From assembly GCF_026151205.1 (NCBI RefSeq), contig NC_087081.1, positions 2,177,246 to 2,237,245 of the forward strand: DNA of 60,000 nt, in the 5' to 3' direction. Positions 13,401-26,018 of the stretch are shown piece after piece (the stretch's first letter is position 1; each line of letters opens with the position of its first letter). A program made the position numbers and the translations under genes. The notes beneath the pieces were generated by a model that worked only from the letters and a program-made list of their open reading frames with translations, was not told the origin of the DNA and did no database searches. Source of the stretch: Bolinopsis microptera (taxonomy: Eukaryota; Ctenophora; Tentaculata; Lobata; Bolinopsidae).

Positions 13401-16400
13401 AGACTTTCTATTGCACAGCGACAGCAAATTTTAACAGAAATATTTTTGGATCATGAATACGATGTTGTAACATTGAACTATTGAAATGCAGAGAAATTCC
13501 TTTCCTGATAAGAGCATTTTTCCTTGTCGCAACAAACGGGATCAATACAAATTTACACAAGAATACATTGCAACCATGCGACTCATAAACAATGTTCCAA
13601 TCCGGATTTTACATAAAACGACAGCTATTAATTAAATTATCTTTGACTAATGACTATATCACTTAGCAGTGAACTATCGACGTTAAAAACCACTGAGGTC
13701 GCTTATTGGCATCGCGACAGCACATAACGGTCGTAAAATAATCAGTGGCTGATACCTAATTAGCCAATTAGCGCGCAATTAGCTAATTAGCCAATTAGCG
13801 CGCGCCGTCGTTACCTCATTAGACGTACCAACTACCAATTATCAGGGTGTAGTGTATGAATCTCAATTTTAGATGATACCGCATTAATTAAATTTATAAT
13901 CAGACAATTCCTCGTCCAACATATATTCAACTACCTATCTAATTACTTGGTTAATTAACCAATTATAGTTTCAGAACGACATCACATGTAATACTTGTTC
14001 AAGTAATTAATTAACCAATTATAATTTCAGAACGACAGTACTTGCAGTAGTTGTTCAAGTAATGAGGATGCTGACTTTTGTCCTGTTTGTTTGGACTTAT
14101 ATAAACCTAGAGAAGTGATCAGAATATTACCTTGCAAGTAAGTGTAATATTACCAGTTTTATTTTATCATTAAATAAATTATAATATTTATCTTATATAA
14201 ATAATAAATAAATCCTAGTACATTTATAACACGCTTCAACGATAAAACATACCCCAACAGATATTTAAAGGAAGCCATTCAAGATCAGTGCGAATTTTTG
14301 CCAATATCGCAATTATATCAGTTGACTATTTTATGCATGGCGAATTTCAATAATAATGTGCATTCTGTTAAAAAGTCATCTGGGTGTGAGGGTGTCGGCT
14401 ATCATGTAATATAAGAACAGGGCCATAATAAAGTAATAATCATCGCATGTCAGTCAGATATTCATTCAAAACACACCTTCTTTATGTAGCGATTAACATA
14501 TTTAAAGGTTGATAAATAGCTTCGTGTACACGTTGATGAAACAATAGATTCTGCGCTATCGGCTAACGCCCGTGATCCATATTTAATTCAAGTTGGTAAA
14601 GAAATTTATACTCGTCCAGTTTCTAAATATAGCTCATCTTAAACAGCTTTAAAGAATTTCCAATGAATCGATTTTAGCTCGCGATTCTATTGGCTACTAA
14701 ATTACTAATATTAAGATGGAACATTGATTCGCGATGTTGAGTCCCAAACTAAGCGATATAATAATATAACAGCTTGGTTATCTTGACTATTCATGTTGAT
14801 ATATTATTAGAGTTATTATAGATAGTATGATCGCAGGCTGGTCTCATGACTAAATGTTAAAGATTTGAATTTTTTAGTAGAATTCTGTGGAAAAAGAATT
14901 CAGCTATTTTACTATATATAAAGCGAGACGATATATATGTGTTTATCCGTGCCATTTTACTGACACCACGGCATCAACTTTAACGAATTAACGCGACTTT
15001 CCGCAAAAACCGTAAAAGATATACAACTGAAACTTTTTTGACTGGGTCAAATGCTTTAATGGCCTCCAAATCAGCATGAAAAAATAAAAATCGGCCAAGG
15101 AATAGGAATTTTAGAGCCCAAAATTTGGACCCCCAAGTGGTGTCAAAAACGCGAATTTAATAGGTAATAATTATTTTAGTCTCTTGAGTCTTGACACCAT
15201 TTTAGGGTTATAAGGGTTCCTCCTAGTATATATACTAGGATATATATATATATAATTTACTAACACGCTTCAAGCTAGCATGTTTACATCATGCTGACGC
15301 ATAAGTTGGTTACATTAAAAAGCCCATTCGCTGTCTGTTTGCCCATAGCATTGCTTACTCTAAACAGTTCCACCATGTTGCACAGTTGCACAGTTGCACC
15401 TCGAAAACTGCAAAGCATTTGATTAAAAGCTACAATATTATATCGATATTGGCTGAGTCATGTACCTCTATTACGTCAAACTGTAATTATTTAGCCTTGA
15501 CAGTTGCCTGTGATTGGCTCGTTTATTCAGCGTACTCTGCATCTTCTTGGACTATAATGCTTAAAATTGCTGCTGTAAATAAATAAAGTTGCTTTCTAAA
15601 ATTTGTCGCGCCCTTGACTGAAAGTGAAAGAATTAAGAAAATCGGAGTTATGTAAAACAAATCTGTTTGTGATGGGTTTAACCCTGACTTAAGGTATGGG
15701 AACAGGAAATGGGAAATTGGAAATGGGAAACGGGTGCTGAACCTCTCGCTCACAACTCCGCACCCCTCATCATATAATTTCTGTTAGCTAAGCAAGAACG
15801 ACCACCCCCCCCCCCCCCCCGGCAAGAAGCGGACAAAAATGCAATTCTGGGCTTACAGCGTGTATGAGTTTTTTTAAACAATTCAGTTGATTTTATCTTA
15901 ATGTCAGGTAATGCGTGGCATTCTTGGAATCTAATTAATTGTCTTAGGCAGAAGTCCAGTAACGTAATAGCCAAATAAGTGCAATTCTGCCGAAATGTTA
16001 CTTTGTAATAGTTTTAAAACGAGTTACGCTATAAGTTATGTTCAGATTTTGTAAGGAGCTCTAAATAATTGTGCCTATTCTTCGAGCACACTGTCCTAAG
16101 TACAGTTTTTAGATTCTGAAGTTTAAAGTTAAAACTTCTTGAGTTTTTACTATAAATTACTATAATATGAAAGTTTACATATTGTAAATGAAAGGGCATG
16201 GATTCCTCGGGCCATTCCTCGAAATCCCTTCAAATCTTCAACTTGTATCGACCATATAACCGGATAGAAGCCCCCTCAAATACGAGAGTACGGGGAGTAT
16301 CAATGGTAGATGGTGCGAACGTTAATTCCATCTAACTCTCATCATACAGTAGTTATAAGATCATTCGAAAATTCGGAGATCGAATTTTAAAATGAAGCTC

Positions 16401-19400
16401 CGTGCGTGCTCTAGAGAAATAAGAATATATGCGTACTCTCTTATCTTATATTTTATAGGTATATTATATATATATTATATTTAATATAAATAATATTAGG
16501 TGATTGAAACATTTCTATAAATTCATCATAAATATCACTACCATATTTACCCCAAATATTTAATCTTGATTTATAAAACTTGACAAACTTATTGCGCAAT
16601 GCAGCTAACTTAAATCCTTGCGCAACCAATTCATCTAAAAGTTATATACATATAAATAATATATACTTAATACTTAAAAGTAATAAGCCGTCTGAGGGAG
16701 AGGTGGATGATATGGCAACATGTTCAACATGTTATACCGCGCTCAGTAAACTAAAAGGATACTTAAGTGGTAAGGGGCATGGTAACATTGGTAAGCTGAC
16801 TAACTACTTAAATACAGTCCTTCCTAGAATTCTGGCAGCTCGCCAGTCCACTTATTGTGGCAGCGTTAAACCCCATCTATCGCCCAAAGTAGTGCCTCCG
16901 TAACTCTGTAACCGGTTATGGGAGGCCTGTCACAAGTTTTAATCTCGGTATTTAAGTTTAAGACTTCTTACCATTAAACTCGGTTTCTGCAAAATTTATT
17001 CTACGAGTATGCTTGGGGAGGAAGAATCAACAGCTAAAGATGTTTGATTCATTAAAAACGGATGAAACAGCAATATAACCGATCAGATGGCAGGATTGAA
17101 CCGATAAATAACCGTGGTGTTAAGAACGTTTACTCTTACTCCCCAGCCGAACTAAAGTCTATGAAAATGTAGTACTAATAACAGAAACTAGCACAGTTGT
17201 CAGCAGCCCAGTTGCGTTTAGTTTTTCTACGTATTTTCACTCGAGATTACCACTTTATTAATACTCTAGCTGTGTTAAGTTGCTGTGTGAGTCACGTGAT
17301 ATGAGTCTCGTGTGAGTGACAGATTTCGGTAAAATAGTTGACGTTCTTCAACGATTTAAATGTTTTTTTGTAACGGTTAAAGTTTAAGTTGATTCTTACA
17401 TTAGGTCATAAATAGCGGTTTAGGAGGCGACAAATTTATCGAGGAATGAAATTTTTCGTTTAAACTTTAAAATTATTGCTTATTACCCGGTTAATGGTTT
17501 TGCTGGTTTAAGAAGTTTAACTTCGATATAATAGTGTCCTTAAAATTTAATATCGAGCATCAAACATATTTTAAAGGGTCTGGCTAAGGTCTGATATTTA
17601 ACGTCATCGGCAGTTAAGTCGAAATTAAAAGCGCAGAATCCTGACGTATAAAAGCAAAAAGTCATGATTAGATGCAAAAAAACGTCGTGGACAGACAACC
17701 TTGACGTCGCTTCTTACAGCTAAACTTCAAGAGCTTGCATAGGAGATTTTGTAATTCTGGTATTAACTGAAGGAAGATCTTTGATACTATCTTGTTATAT
17801 CAGAGCATGCTTAACTAAGTCATGAAATATTGAATATTTTAGTTTTGGTAAGTCAGTAAGTGGTATCATTGAAAAACCTATCCCTAAAATATTGGTTTCT
17901 TATCAAATCAGTAGTGTTCTTGACAGAAACTGATCAAATGTTAAATACAATTCAATCTTAAGTTTAAGTTTCCGTTTACGACTGTAAAATATTTACGATT
18001 ATATTAAATACTTCCCCTGAATTAATAATTAATCGTTAATAATTGGCGGACCCATTACTCTCTAAAATATACCATGTCAGTTAGTATCACAACATCTAAA
18101 ACCAGTGATAATAAAACCATAAAATCTCACCGAATGACTTGTTGCTTTTTTATTAAAAGTACGATGGTTGAATTCGCTGTTTTGTAAAAATCTTATTCGG
18201 AAGTTTTAAAATACACTCATGAGTCATGCTTCATCGTGTTCACAAACTTCGGCATTCATCTTAGAGTAGTTTTAAATGTAATAAAGGATCGTGTTTGATG
18301 CATGCGTCATATGGGAACATGTTTTGGCCAGAATCCATAAAACAATATATCGTACTGGTGCCTATATATTATGATTGTGGGGTGGATAAAGTCATAAGAT
18401 ATGTCATATGTGTTGTGAGGTAGGTGCGAAAATATGTTGCAGTACGTGATAGCCAACGACCGTGGGAATATGACGAAATAATCTCATGATCGTGCCCAAT
18501 GTCTTCCAATGATCTTACTCGTGTCATTGCTCAACTTTGCAACTTCCGGTGTACTATTTTACACTTTAGTAAGCAAGGAAACGCAGCTCTTTCCTTATGT
18601 TCTGGGGACACTAAATGTCAAATTCCTGCTAATCGCGTTGCGCGCGGACTAATATTTATGTACCAAGTTCGTTTTTTGTTGTGTTCAGTGCATCATATCC
18701 GAAAATAGCAAGTTAAGCGCGCGCGCGTGCGCTGCTGCACTTCATGCAAACTGCAACCAACCGGCGACTATCTTAATTTATTCAATTATGAAAATTGATT
18801 AACATATTTTACTCTTATCAGTGTTTACATTCTAAAAGCCCTTAAATTGTACGATTCTTTTGTTCATAAAATAAAGGATCCAAATGCGCGCCATCATCAA
18901 AATTTGCCTTCATTGTCCGCTAGCTACATTCCGAAACACTGTCGGATCACAAATATCTTAATTTTCATTCTCAACTCACTAGTCAAATATTTGATTACAG
19001 ACGTACTGTATGTTACTATGTGTCTTTTATTAGCTCGATCTGTTCACGTAGTGAATTGATTCGAATATTTACGTTTGAGATTTTCCAACTATTATTGATC
19101 TTGAATATCTAATCCTATTTCTTTTTCAGGCACGAATTTCACAAGAATTGTGTCGATCCGTGGCTTTTCGACCATCGAACATGTCCAATGTGCAAGCTGG
19201 ACATATTAGAACATCTCGGAATGGTTAGTTAATTCTGCCACCAATTGTCCTAATCAAATCTAATAAAAGTGAATATATCCTGTGATTCTGATTAATTTCT
19301 CACCTGCCATCGACTCTCCAAATCATTTATTAAGAAAATTAAAACGTGAGTTACAGGGTTAACAAACCAGAATCACGCCCGGATTTAAACTTTATATGTA

Positions 19401-20022
19401 AGTGATTCTGGTCAGTTGTAATCTCTTTAATTCGTTAGTACACATACACACGGCCTCTGTACCAACATTCGAGCCTCTAGCAGACTGTAATTAAATTATG
19501 ATTAAATATTGTCCTATGGTCAAATTTTAATTATTCATTATTATATACACACCTACATGGACTGACCGTAACATTTAAAAAATAATAAACTAATAATTAC
19601 CCCAAAACTTCCCATATAAAACTAATAAAATTTGCAGCCCTCGGGGGGTGACACGCTGAACCAGCCGCCACCACCAGCGGTGGAACAGAGCGAGAATGTG
19701 TCTACTAGGGTGGACCAGGAGGTCCAGACAGACTTTGTTAATCCACCTTCTCCGCAACAACAACACACATCATCATCAGGTATCACTCGATTAGTTAATT
19801 AGTTGGTTAATTAGTTGATTTGTTTATTTACGTTAGAAAAGCTACGATGACGGGAACTATACCTGTATATCTCATATTCAATTGATTGACCACTAATTAA
19901 TAGACTAATTAATCAGAATAATTAGCACGATACTAATCACCCCTCTCTTTACAGTTGCTGTGCGGATAACAGGTGAAGATGAGATAGAGCCCGCCCCTAT
20001 ATCCCCTGTACCTGCAGTGTGA
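7461..20022 (+). CDS. Goliath-type RING-H2 E3 ubiquitin ligase, C-terminal exons
   Basis: Six exons, 7461-7535, 12752-12790, 14031-14137, 19130-19223, 19638-19779 and 19955-20022, join with matching phases into one 174-codon frame plus TGA. All have AG acceptors and GT donors. The first exon encodes the juxtamembrane segment [14 protein letters not shown], very like the stretch after the membrane helix in Goliath proteins (RNF13/128/130/150 group). The third and fourth encode a RING-H2 finger ([16 protein letters not shown], then CPMC) with the family's DPWL and DHRTCPMCK signatures; an intron splits the finger after LPC. The last exons give a proline/glutamine-rich tail. Family members are single-pass endosomal ubiquitin ligases with a luminal PA domain. 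The exons for signal peptide, PA domain and membrane helix should lie upstream but were not identified. Which paralogue this is cannot be told. Confidence 0.88.
7586..7832. mobile_element. Foldback/MITE-like repeat with internal duplication
   Basis: A roughly 95-bp segment beginning ttaccttactcgggaa occurs twice in direct orientation (7586-7681 and 7707-7798). It is followed at about 7801-7832 by an inverted copy of its start (ttcccgagtgaggtaa). The whole has inverted ends of about 20 bp with a few mismatches, no coding capacity and the shape of a MITE. No superfamily is assigned. Confidence 0.55.
9908..9931. repeat. 24-nt G homopolymer
   Basis: An uninterrupted run of 24 G in intron 1 of the Goliath-type gene. 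Together with the C tracts at 7237-7266 and 15805-15820 it could form quadruplex or i-motif structures; the exact length may be unreliable in assembly. Confidence 0.9.
10710..10762. repeat. Imperfect hairpin
   Basis: ggggaag..ggtaaaacagt is answered by actgattttac..ttcccc around an AT-rich loop. The stem has mismatches. It could be a small MITE; flanking duplications are not evident. Confidence 0.45.
11580..11893. repeat. Minisatellite, about 60 bp x5
   Basis: Five copies of a unit made of ttaactagatttaac, an (AAC)n run of varying length, ggtatgtgattaaataaag and ttagggcgtgat. Differences are mainly in the AAC count, as expected for slippage within an already duplicated unit. Intronic. Confidence 0.92.
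11894..12751. other. Intron tail, nothing recognised
   Basis: AT-rich intronic DNA leading to the acceptor tatttcag at 12751. No coding or structured signal was found. Confidence 0.55.
12791..14030 (+). other. Intron 2 of the Goliath-type gene
   Basis: Intron between donor gtgagt at 12791 and the acceptor at 14030. It contains GCGCGC-bearing duplicates of attagccaattagcgcgc near 13762-13806 and ends in a 56-bp duplication of the exon boundary. Confidence 0.65.
13951..14062 (+). repeat. 56-bp tandem duplication of a splice acceptor and exon start
   Basis: 13951-14006 and 14007-14062 are tandem copies of the intron end plus the first 32 nt of the third Goliath-type exon. Both carry a usable pyrimidine-AG acceptor (ending at 13974 and 14030). 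In the upstream copy the exon-like part runs in frame for 11 codons and then hits TAA, so only the downstream copy is a working exon start. The intronic halves differ at one base, while the exon halves differ at about seven. Confidence 0.85.
14138..19129 (+). other. Intron 3 of the Goliath-type gene
   Basis: A 5.0-kb intron between the two halves of the RING finger (donor gtaagt at 14138, acceptor tttttcag at 19129). It holds one copy of a dispersed repeat (14911-15226), a 16-C tract (15805-15820) and a GCGCGCGC alternating run near 18717. Open frames at 16580-16903, 18499-18708 and 18847-19059 have no recognisable content and were not called. Confidence 0.7.
14911..15226. mobile_element. Dispersed non-autonomous repeat, copy 1
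   Basis: About 316 bp, from actatatataaagcgagacg to a terminal CTAG, closely matching 42537-42845 over its whole length in the same orientation. There is no coding capacity. An internal GGTGTCAA/TTGACACC inverted pair lies near the right end. The sharp CTAG end resembles Helitron 3' ends (CTRR), but a canonical terminal hairpin is not obvious, so the class is open. Confidence 0.75.
19224..19637 (+). other. Intron 4 of the Goliath-type gene
   Basis: Short intron from donor gttagt (19224) to acceptor tttgcag (19637). Nothing else is recognised. Confidence 0.7.
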
Positions 20023-20090
20023 TTAAACTTCCCTGGTCGAGATCATCACCTTCTTGAAGTTGCGCCAATAGCCATCGCCGTGTACTTAGC

Positions 20091-20187
20091 ACCACGTGAC
20101 GTCACAAAGAAACCACGTGACTGCTTTAAATACCACGTGACCTCTTCAAACTACCACGTGACGTCATAAAACTACCACATGACGTCA
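20091..20187. promoter_or_regulatory. E-box/CRE tandem cluster in the 3' UTR
   Basis: Five 20-21-bp units start with accacgtgac or a close variant at about 20091, 20112, 20132, 20153 and 20175. Four carry a perfect CACGTG E-box and the fifth has CACATG. Three units overlap a CRE-like TGACGTCA. The cluster begins about 70 bp after the stop codon of the Goliath-type gene. It could be a downstream enhancer or simply a minisatellite that contains these sites. Confidence 0.6.
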
Positions 20188-20590
20188 GCAAAGGGCGACG
20201 ATTCGTCGCGAGATAGGAATACTTCAACACAGTTTTACGCCACTGGGATTTGGTCAACCACTGCGATGCACGGCTATGATTGAAACTAAATTGACCGAAT
20301 CTGTAATCTGTATGCTTCGGACGGTTAATGAGTATTGTCTATAAACTTAAAATTCCGATGAAGCGCAAAAATATGTTGCGGACTGTGTACATACTTTGTC
20401 CCGAATATCATTCTGTTGCAACAGAAATGGAGGTTTTTAACTTAAAGGTTGTTTATTTATATTTTGATTAAATTAATTTTAACTTTCGTTAAACAGGATA
20501 CATCAGTTTCAGCAGAAATTTCGCATTAAACGTCGTTTTCTGTAGTTTTGGAGTCGAAATTTCAATATTTTGCGCCGTCACTATTTTTTT

Positions 20591-20596
20591 AATAAA
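20591..20596 (+). terminator. Candidate polyadenylation signal AATAAA
   Basis: AATAAA about 570 nt after the Goliath-type stop codon is the first canonical signal noticed downstream and would give a plausible 3' UTR. Confidence 0.4.
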
Positions 20597-20599
20597 ATA

Positions 20600-21786
20600 C
20601 AAAATAATGTAGCCCAGTGACGCCGAAGACCAAAAATGAGTCTAACACATTTCCTGTGTTTGTTTAATCGCGAACCATAAAATTATCAGATGTTTGGCTG
20701 GGGTGATATTGTCAATGTTGTTTTAACTGTGCTGAAAAAGTAGCCTTATTTCCACTGAATATGTTGCTTTGATATTGGGAGGGTAGGATTGATGTTTTGT
20801 GAGCGTAAAAACGTTCCCAGTTTCTAGTCTGTACATTATGAAAGATGGGCGGGCCAAAAATTGTAGATTAATGCTGGAAAATCTTAAGAATGTACGTTTT
20901 TGTTTTATAACGGGCTAAGCCCCTTCCTTTTTTCAACAAATGTCTACAAAATCTGGCGGACCCCGTTATGGTGGCTCATGGGATACGCGTCTTAGTGTTA
21001 TTTGTACAAAGAGTATGTTAATACGCGTCTTTAATCTTGCCATAGGAGGATCTTTATCATTGGATGTTGGGTAATAGGGAGCCTTTCGACTGGTTGATTG
21101 ATTAATTGAATACTTAATCAATCGATTAGAAGGTATGTGTCCTCCATACGAAATTATACAAACTTTCTGGAAATAAGATGGCTAAAATTTTATATCTAAC
21201 TGATTTTAAATCTCGATAACTTTTGAGTTTAAGATTATTTAACTGCTTTATACCCTGAAAAATGTCGACAGGCATTTTCTTTATTAATGAGTGTGTTATT
21301 TCTTTCATTGTAATGTTTATTTGTTTAATAGATTATATTCCCCGTTTTATTTGGTACATTTATTCAACAAGAAATATGAAATTATTAGGATTAAGGGGCA
21401 GGCCGCATGGCTAGGGGGCCTTTATCGAAATCGAATTTTTAGTTGTATCAGCTGCTCAAAAATATTGTTCCTTGTCGAATTTATCGCTGGTCAAAGGTCA
21501 GCGCTTATATGAGCAGTTTAGTTTTACGACATTCAGCTTGAGAGAGCACGATTGTAAATATTCGGTTATATTTACTGTCAGAAAATTAATTAATAATACA
21601 GGGAAGTCGTTTATCGGAACGAAGACTATTAAGCTTAACTTAAAATTGATGATTGAAAATGAATGTTCAACTTTAAAACAAGGGTAGTTGAGGGAACCCT
21701 AGAAATGCTAAGTTCATTTTCTTTCACCAGTACCACTACCAGTTTATGTGCTCTATATAACGTCTGTCTACCTCAAACACCACCCT
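20600..21786. other. Intergenic, nothing recognised
   Basis: AT-rich DNA between the RING gene and the 19-bp satellite. Three overlapping short open frames (21126-21687) have no family resemblance and were not called. Confidence 0.5.
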
Positions 21787-24700
21787 AATCTTTCCCTCCG
21801 TTAATAATATTATTCTCCGTTAATATTCTTAAATTCTTTCCCTCCGTTAATAATCTTTCCCTCCGTTAATAATATTATTCTCCGTTAATATTCTTAAATT
21901 CTTTCCCTCCGTTAATAATATTTCCCTCCGTTAATAATATTATTCTCCGTTAATATTCTTAAATTCTTTCCCTCCGTTAATAATATTATTCTCCGTTAAT
22001 ATTCTTAAATTCTTTCCCTCCGTTAATAATCTTTCCCTCCGTTAATAATATTATTCTCCGTTAATAATCTTTCCCTCCGTTAATAATATTATTCTCCGTT
22101 AATATTCTTAAATTCTTTCCCTCCGTTAATAATCTTTCCCTCCGTTAATAATATTATTCTCTGTTAATAATCTTTCCCTCCGTTAATAATATTATTCTCC
22201 GTTAATATTCTTAAATTCTTTCCCTCCGTTAATAATCTTTCCCTCCGTTAATAATATTATTCTCCGTTAATAATCTTTCCCTCCGTTAATAATATTATTC
22301 TCCGTTAATAATCTTTCCCTCCGTTAATAATATTATTCTCCGTTAATATTCTTAAATTCTTTCCCTCCGTTAATAATATTATTCTCAGTTAATATTCTTA
22401 AATTCTTTCCCTCCACCCTAATCTTTCCCTCCGTTAATAATATTATTCTCAGTTAATAATATTTCACTCCGTTACGGTTAATAATCTTTCCCTCCGTTAA
22501 TAATATTATTCTCCGTTAATATTCTTAAATTCTTTCCCTCCGTTAATAATCTTTCCCTCCGTTAATAATATTATTCTCCGTTAATAATCTTTCCCTCCGT
22601 TAATAATATTTCACTCCGTTACGGTTAATAATCTTTCCCTCCGTTAATAATCTTATTCTCAGTTAATAATATTTCCCTCCGTTAATAATCTTTCCCTCCG
22701 TTAATAATATTTCCCTCTGTTAATAATATTTCCCTCCGTTAATAATATTTCCCTCCGTTAATCATATTTCCCTCCGTTAATAATCGTTCCCTCCGTTAAT
22801 GATATTTCCCTCCAATAATAATATTTCCCTCCTTCCTCCGTTAATAATATTTCCCTCCGTTAATAATCTTTCCCTTCGTTAATAATATTTCCCTCCGTTA
22901 ATAATATTTCCCTCCGTGAATAATATTTCCCTCCGTGAATAATATTTCCATCCGTTAATAATCTTTCCCTCTGTTAATAATATTTCCCTCCGTTAATAAT
23001 ATTTCCCTCCGTTAATAATATTTCCCTCTGTTAATAATATTTCCCTCTGTTAATAATATTTTCCTCCGTTTATAATATTTCCCTCCGTTAATAATCTTAA
23101 CATCTGTTACACTTACAGTTAGTAATCTTACCCTCTGTTATTGTTAATAATCGTTCCCTCCGGATTAATAATCTTTCCCTCTATTAATAATCTTTCCCTC
23201 TATTAATAATCTTTCCCTCCGTTGATAATATTTCCCTCCGTTAATAATATTTCCCTCCGTTAATAATATTTCCCTCCGTTAATAATATTTCCCTCCGTTA
23301 ATAATATTTCCCTCCGTTAATAATATTTCCCTCCGTTAATAATATTTCCCTCCGTTAATAATATTTCCCTCCGTTTATAATATTTCCCTCCGTTAATAAT
23401 CTTAACCTCTGTTACAGTTAATAATCTTACCCTCTGTTATTGTTAATAATCGTTCCCTCCGGGTTAATAATCTTTCCCTCTATTAATAATCTTTCCCTCT
23501 GTTAATAATCTTTCCCTCCGTTAATAAGCTTTCCCTCCGTTAATAATCTTTCCCTCCGTTAATAATCTTATTCTCAGTTAATAATATTTCACTCCGTTAC
23601 GGTTAATAATCTTTCCCTCCGTTAATAATCTTATTCTCAGTTAATAATATTTCCTTCCGTTACGGTTAATAATATTTCCCTCTGTTAATAATATTTCCCT
23701 CTGTTAATAATATTTTCCTCCGTTTATAATATTTCCCTCCGTTAATAATCTTAACATCTGTTACACTTACAGTTGGTAATCTTACCCTCTGTTATTGTTA
23801 ATAATCGTTCCCTCCGGATTAATAATCTTTCCCTCTATTAATAATCTTTCCCTCTATTAATAATCTTTCCCTCCGTTGATAATATTTCCCTCCGTTAATA
23901 ATATTTCCCTCCGTTAATAATATTTCCCTCCGTTAATAATATTTCCCTCCGTTAATAATATTTCCCTCCGTTAATAATATTTCCCTCCGTTAATAATATT
24001 TCCCTCCGTTAATAATATTTCCCTCCGTTTATAATATTTCCCTCCGTTAATAATCTTAACCTCTGTTACAGTTAATAATCTTACCCTCTGTTATTGTTAA
24101 TAATCGTTCCCTCCGGGTTAATAATCTTTCCCTCTATTAATAATCTTTCCCTCTGTTAATAATCTTTCCCTCCGTTAATAATCTTTCCCTCCGTTAATAA
24201 TCTTATTCTCAGTTAATAATATTTCACTCCGTTACGGTTAATAATCTTTCCCTCCGTTAATAATCTTATTCTCAGTTAATAATATTTCCCTCCGTTAATA
24301 ATCTTTCCCTCCGTTAATAATATTTCCCTCTGTTAATAATATTTCCCTCCGTTAATAATATTTCCCTCCGTTAGTCATATTTCCCTCCGTTAATAATCGT
24401 TCCCTCCGTTAATGATATTTCCCTCCAATAATAATATTTCCCTCCTTCCTCCGTTAATAATATTTCCCTCCGTTAATAATCTTTCCCTTCGTTAATAATA
24501 TTTCCCTCCGTTAATAATATTTCCCTCCGTGAATAATATTTCCCTCCGTGAATAATATTTCCATCCGTTAATAATCTTTCCCTCTGTTAATAATATTTCC
24601 CTCCGTTAATAATATTTCCCTCCGTTAATAATATTTCCCTCTGTTAATAATATTTCCCTCTGTTAATAATATTTTCCTCCGTTTATAATATTTCCCTCCG

Positions 24701-25515
24701 TTAATAATCTTAACATCTGTTACACTTACAGTTAGTAATCTTACCCTCTGTTATTGTTAATAATCGTTCCCTCCGGATTAATAATCTTTCCCTCTATTAA
24801 TAATCTTTCCCTCTATTAATAATCTTTCCCTCCGTTGATAATATTTCCCTCCGTTAATAATATTTCCCTCCGTTAATAATATTTCCCTCCGTTAATAATA
24901 TTTCCCTCCGTTAATAATATTTCCCTCCGTTAATAATATTTCCCTCCGTTAATAATATTTCCCTCCGTTAATAATCTTAACATCTGTTACACTTACAGTT
25001 AGTAATCTTACCCTCTGTTATTGTTAATAATCGTTCCCTCCGGATTAATAATCTTTCCCTCTATTAATAATCTTTCCCTCTATTAATAATCTTTCCCTCC
25101 GTTGATAATATTTCCCTCCGTTAATAATATTTCCCTCCGTTAATAATATTTCCCTCCGTTAATAATATTTCCCTCCGTTAATAATATTTCCCTCCGTTAA
25201 TAATATTTCCCTCCGTTAATAATATTTCCCTCCGTTAATAATATTTCCCTCCGTTTATAATATTTCCCTCCGTTAATAATCTTAACCTCTGTTACAGTTA
25301 ATAATCTTACCCTCTGTTATTGTTAATAATCGTTCCCTCCGGGTTAATAATCTTTCCCTCTATTAATAATCTTTCCCTCTGTTAATAATCTTTCTCTCCG
25401 TTAATAATCTTTCCCTCCGTTAATAATCGTTCCCTCTATTAATAATATTTCCCTCCGTTAATAATATTTCCCTCCGTTAATAATATTTCCCTCCGCTAAC
25501 AATCTTATTCTTCCC
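21787..25515. repeat. 19-bp satellite with higher-order repeats
   Basis: The basic unit is ttaataatatttccctccg with variants (ttaataatctttccctccg, ttaataatattattctccg). The left part (to about 22420) carries blocks with attcttaaattc spacers. From about 23090 a longer pattern repeats: a block with ttaacatctgttacac at about 23097, 23751, 24711 and 24978, and a block with ttaacctctgttacag at about 23398, 24052 and 25278. Two independent markers give the same 654-bp spacing, so a higher-order unit of about 654 bp was duplicated, with later partial copies. No coding capacity. Confidence 0.95.
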
Positions 25516-26018
25516 TCCGGTTTATGATAACTAGGGCATAGGGGCCGGGTTACGCTACGACTGATAATTATATATTGACTGAGAAAAATAAGTGGAACTG
25601 GAAAACTGTCTATTACAATCATAATAAGTCATTGAATGTAATGAAATGAAATGAAATGAAATGAAATGAGGTATTTATATCCCGCTCATATGATTAACCA
25701 ACAACACAAGGAAGGTGATTAACCATGTCAGAGCGGCTGACTGTGAGTGATCTGAGCAAAAGTGTAAAAAATGAACTAAAGTATAACTCAGCATAAGGCA
25801 AAGACAAAATTAAAACATCTTTTATTGTAAACCACACTAAACTAAATAGAAGCAGAAACCATACAGTACATGTAGGTATAATAAAGGTTAGTACAGTGAC
25901 ATAATCAATCAAGAAAGAATCAGATCCAAGTAAGTAAGAGATCAAGGCATAAAATGGAGTGCGGTAAAAAATAAAAGCCAATGTGTCTTGCAAAGTGAAG
26001 ACAATGGAAAGAAAAACA

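Noticed and set aside
16580-16903. 107-codon frame in intron 3 of the Goliath-type gene
   Set aside because: No recognisable domain, and its start lies in AT-rich intronic sequence; likely chance.
21126-21687. Three overlapping short frames before the 19-bp satellite
   Set aside because: No family resemblance, splice structure or promoter signal.
25694-25993. 99-codon hydrophobic frame in the LINE A 3' region
   Set aside because: Lies in the 3' UTR of LINE A; composition follows AT-rich sequence and no ORF is expected there.
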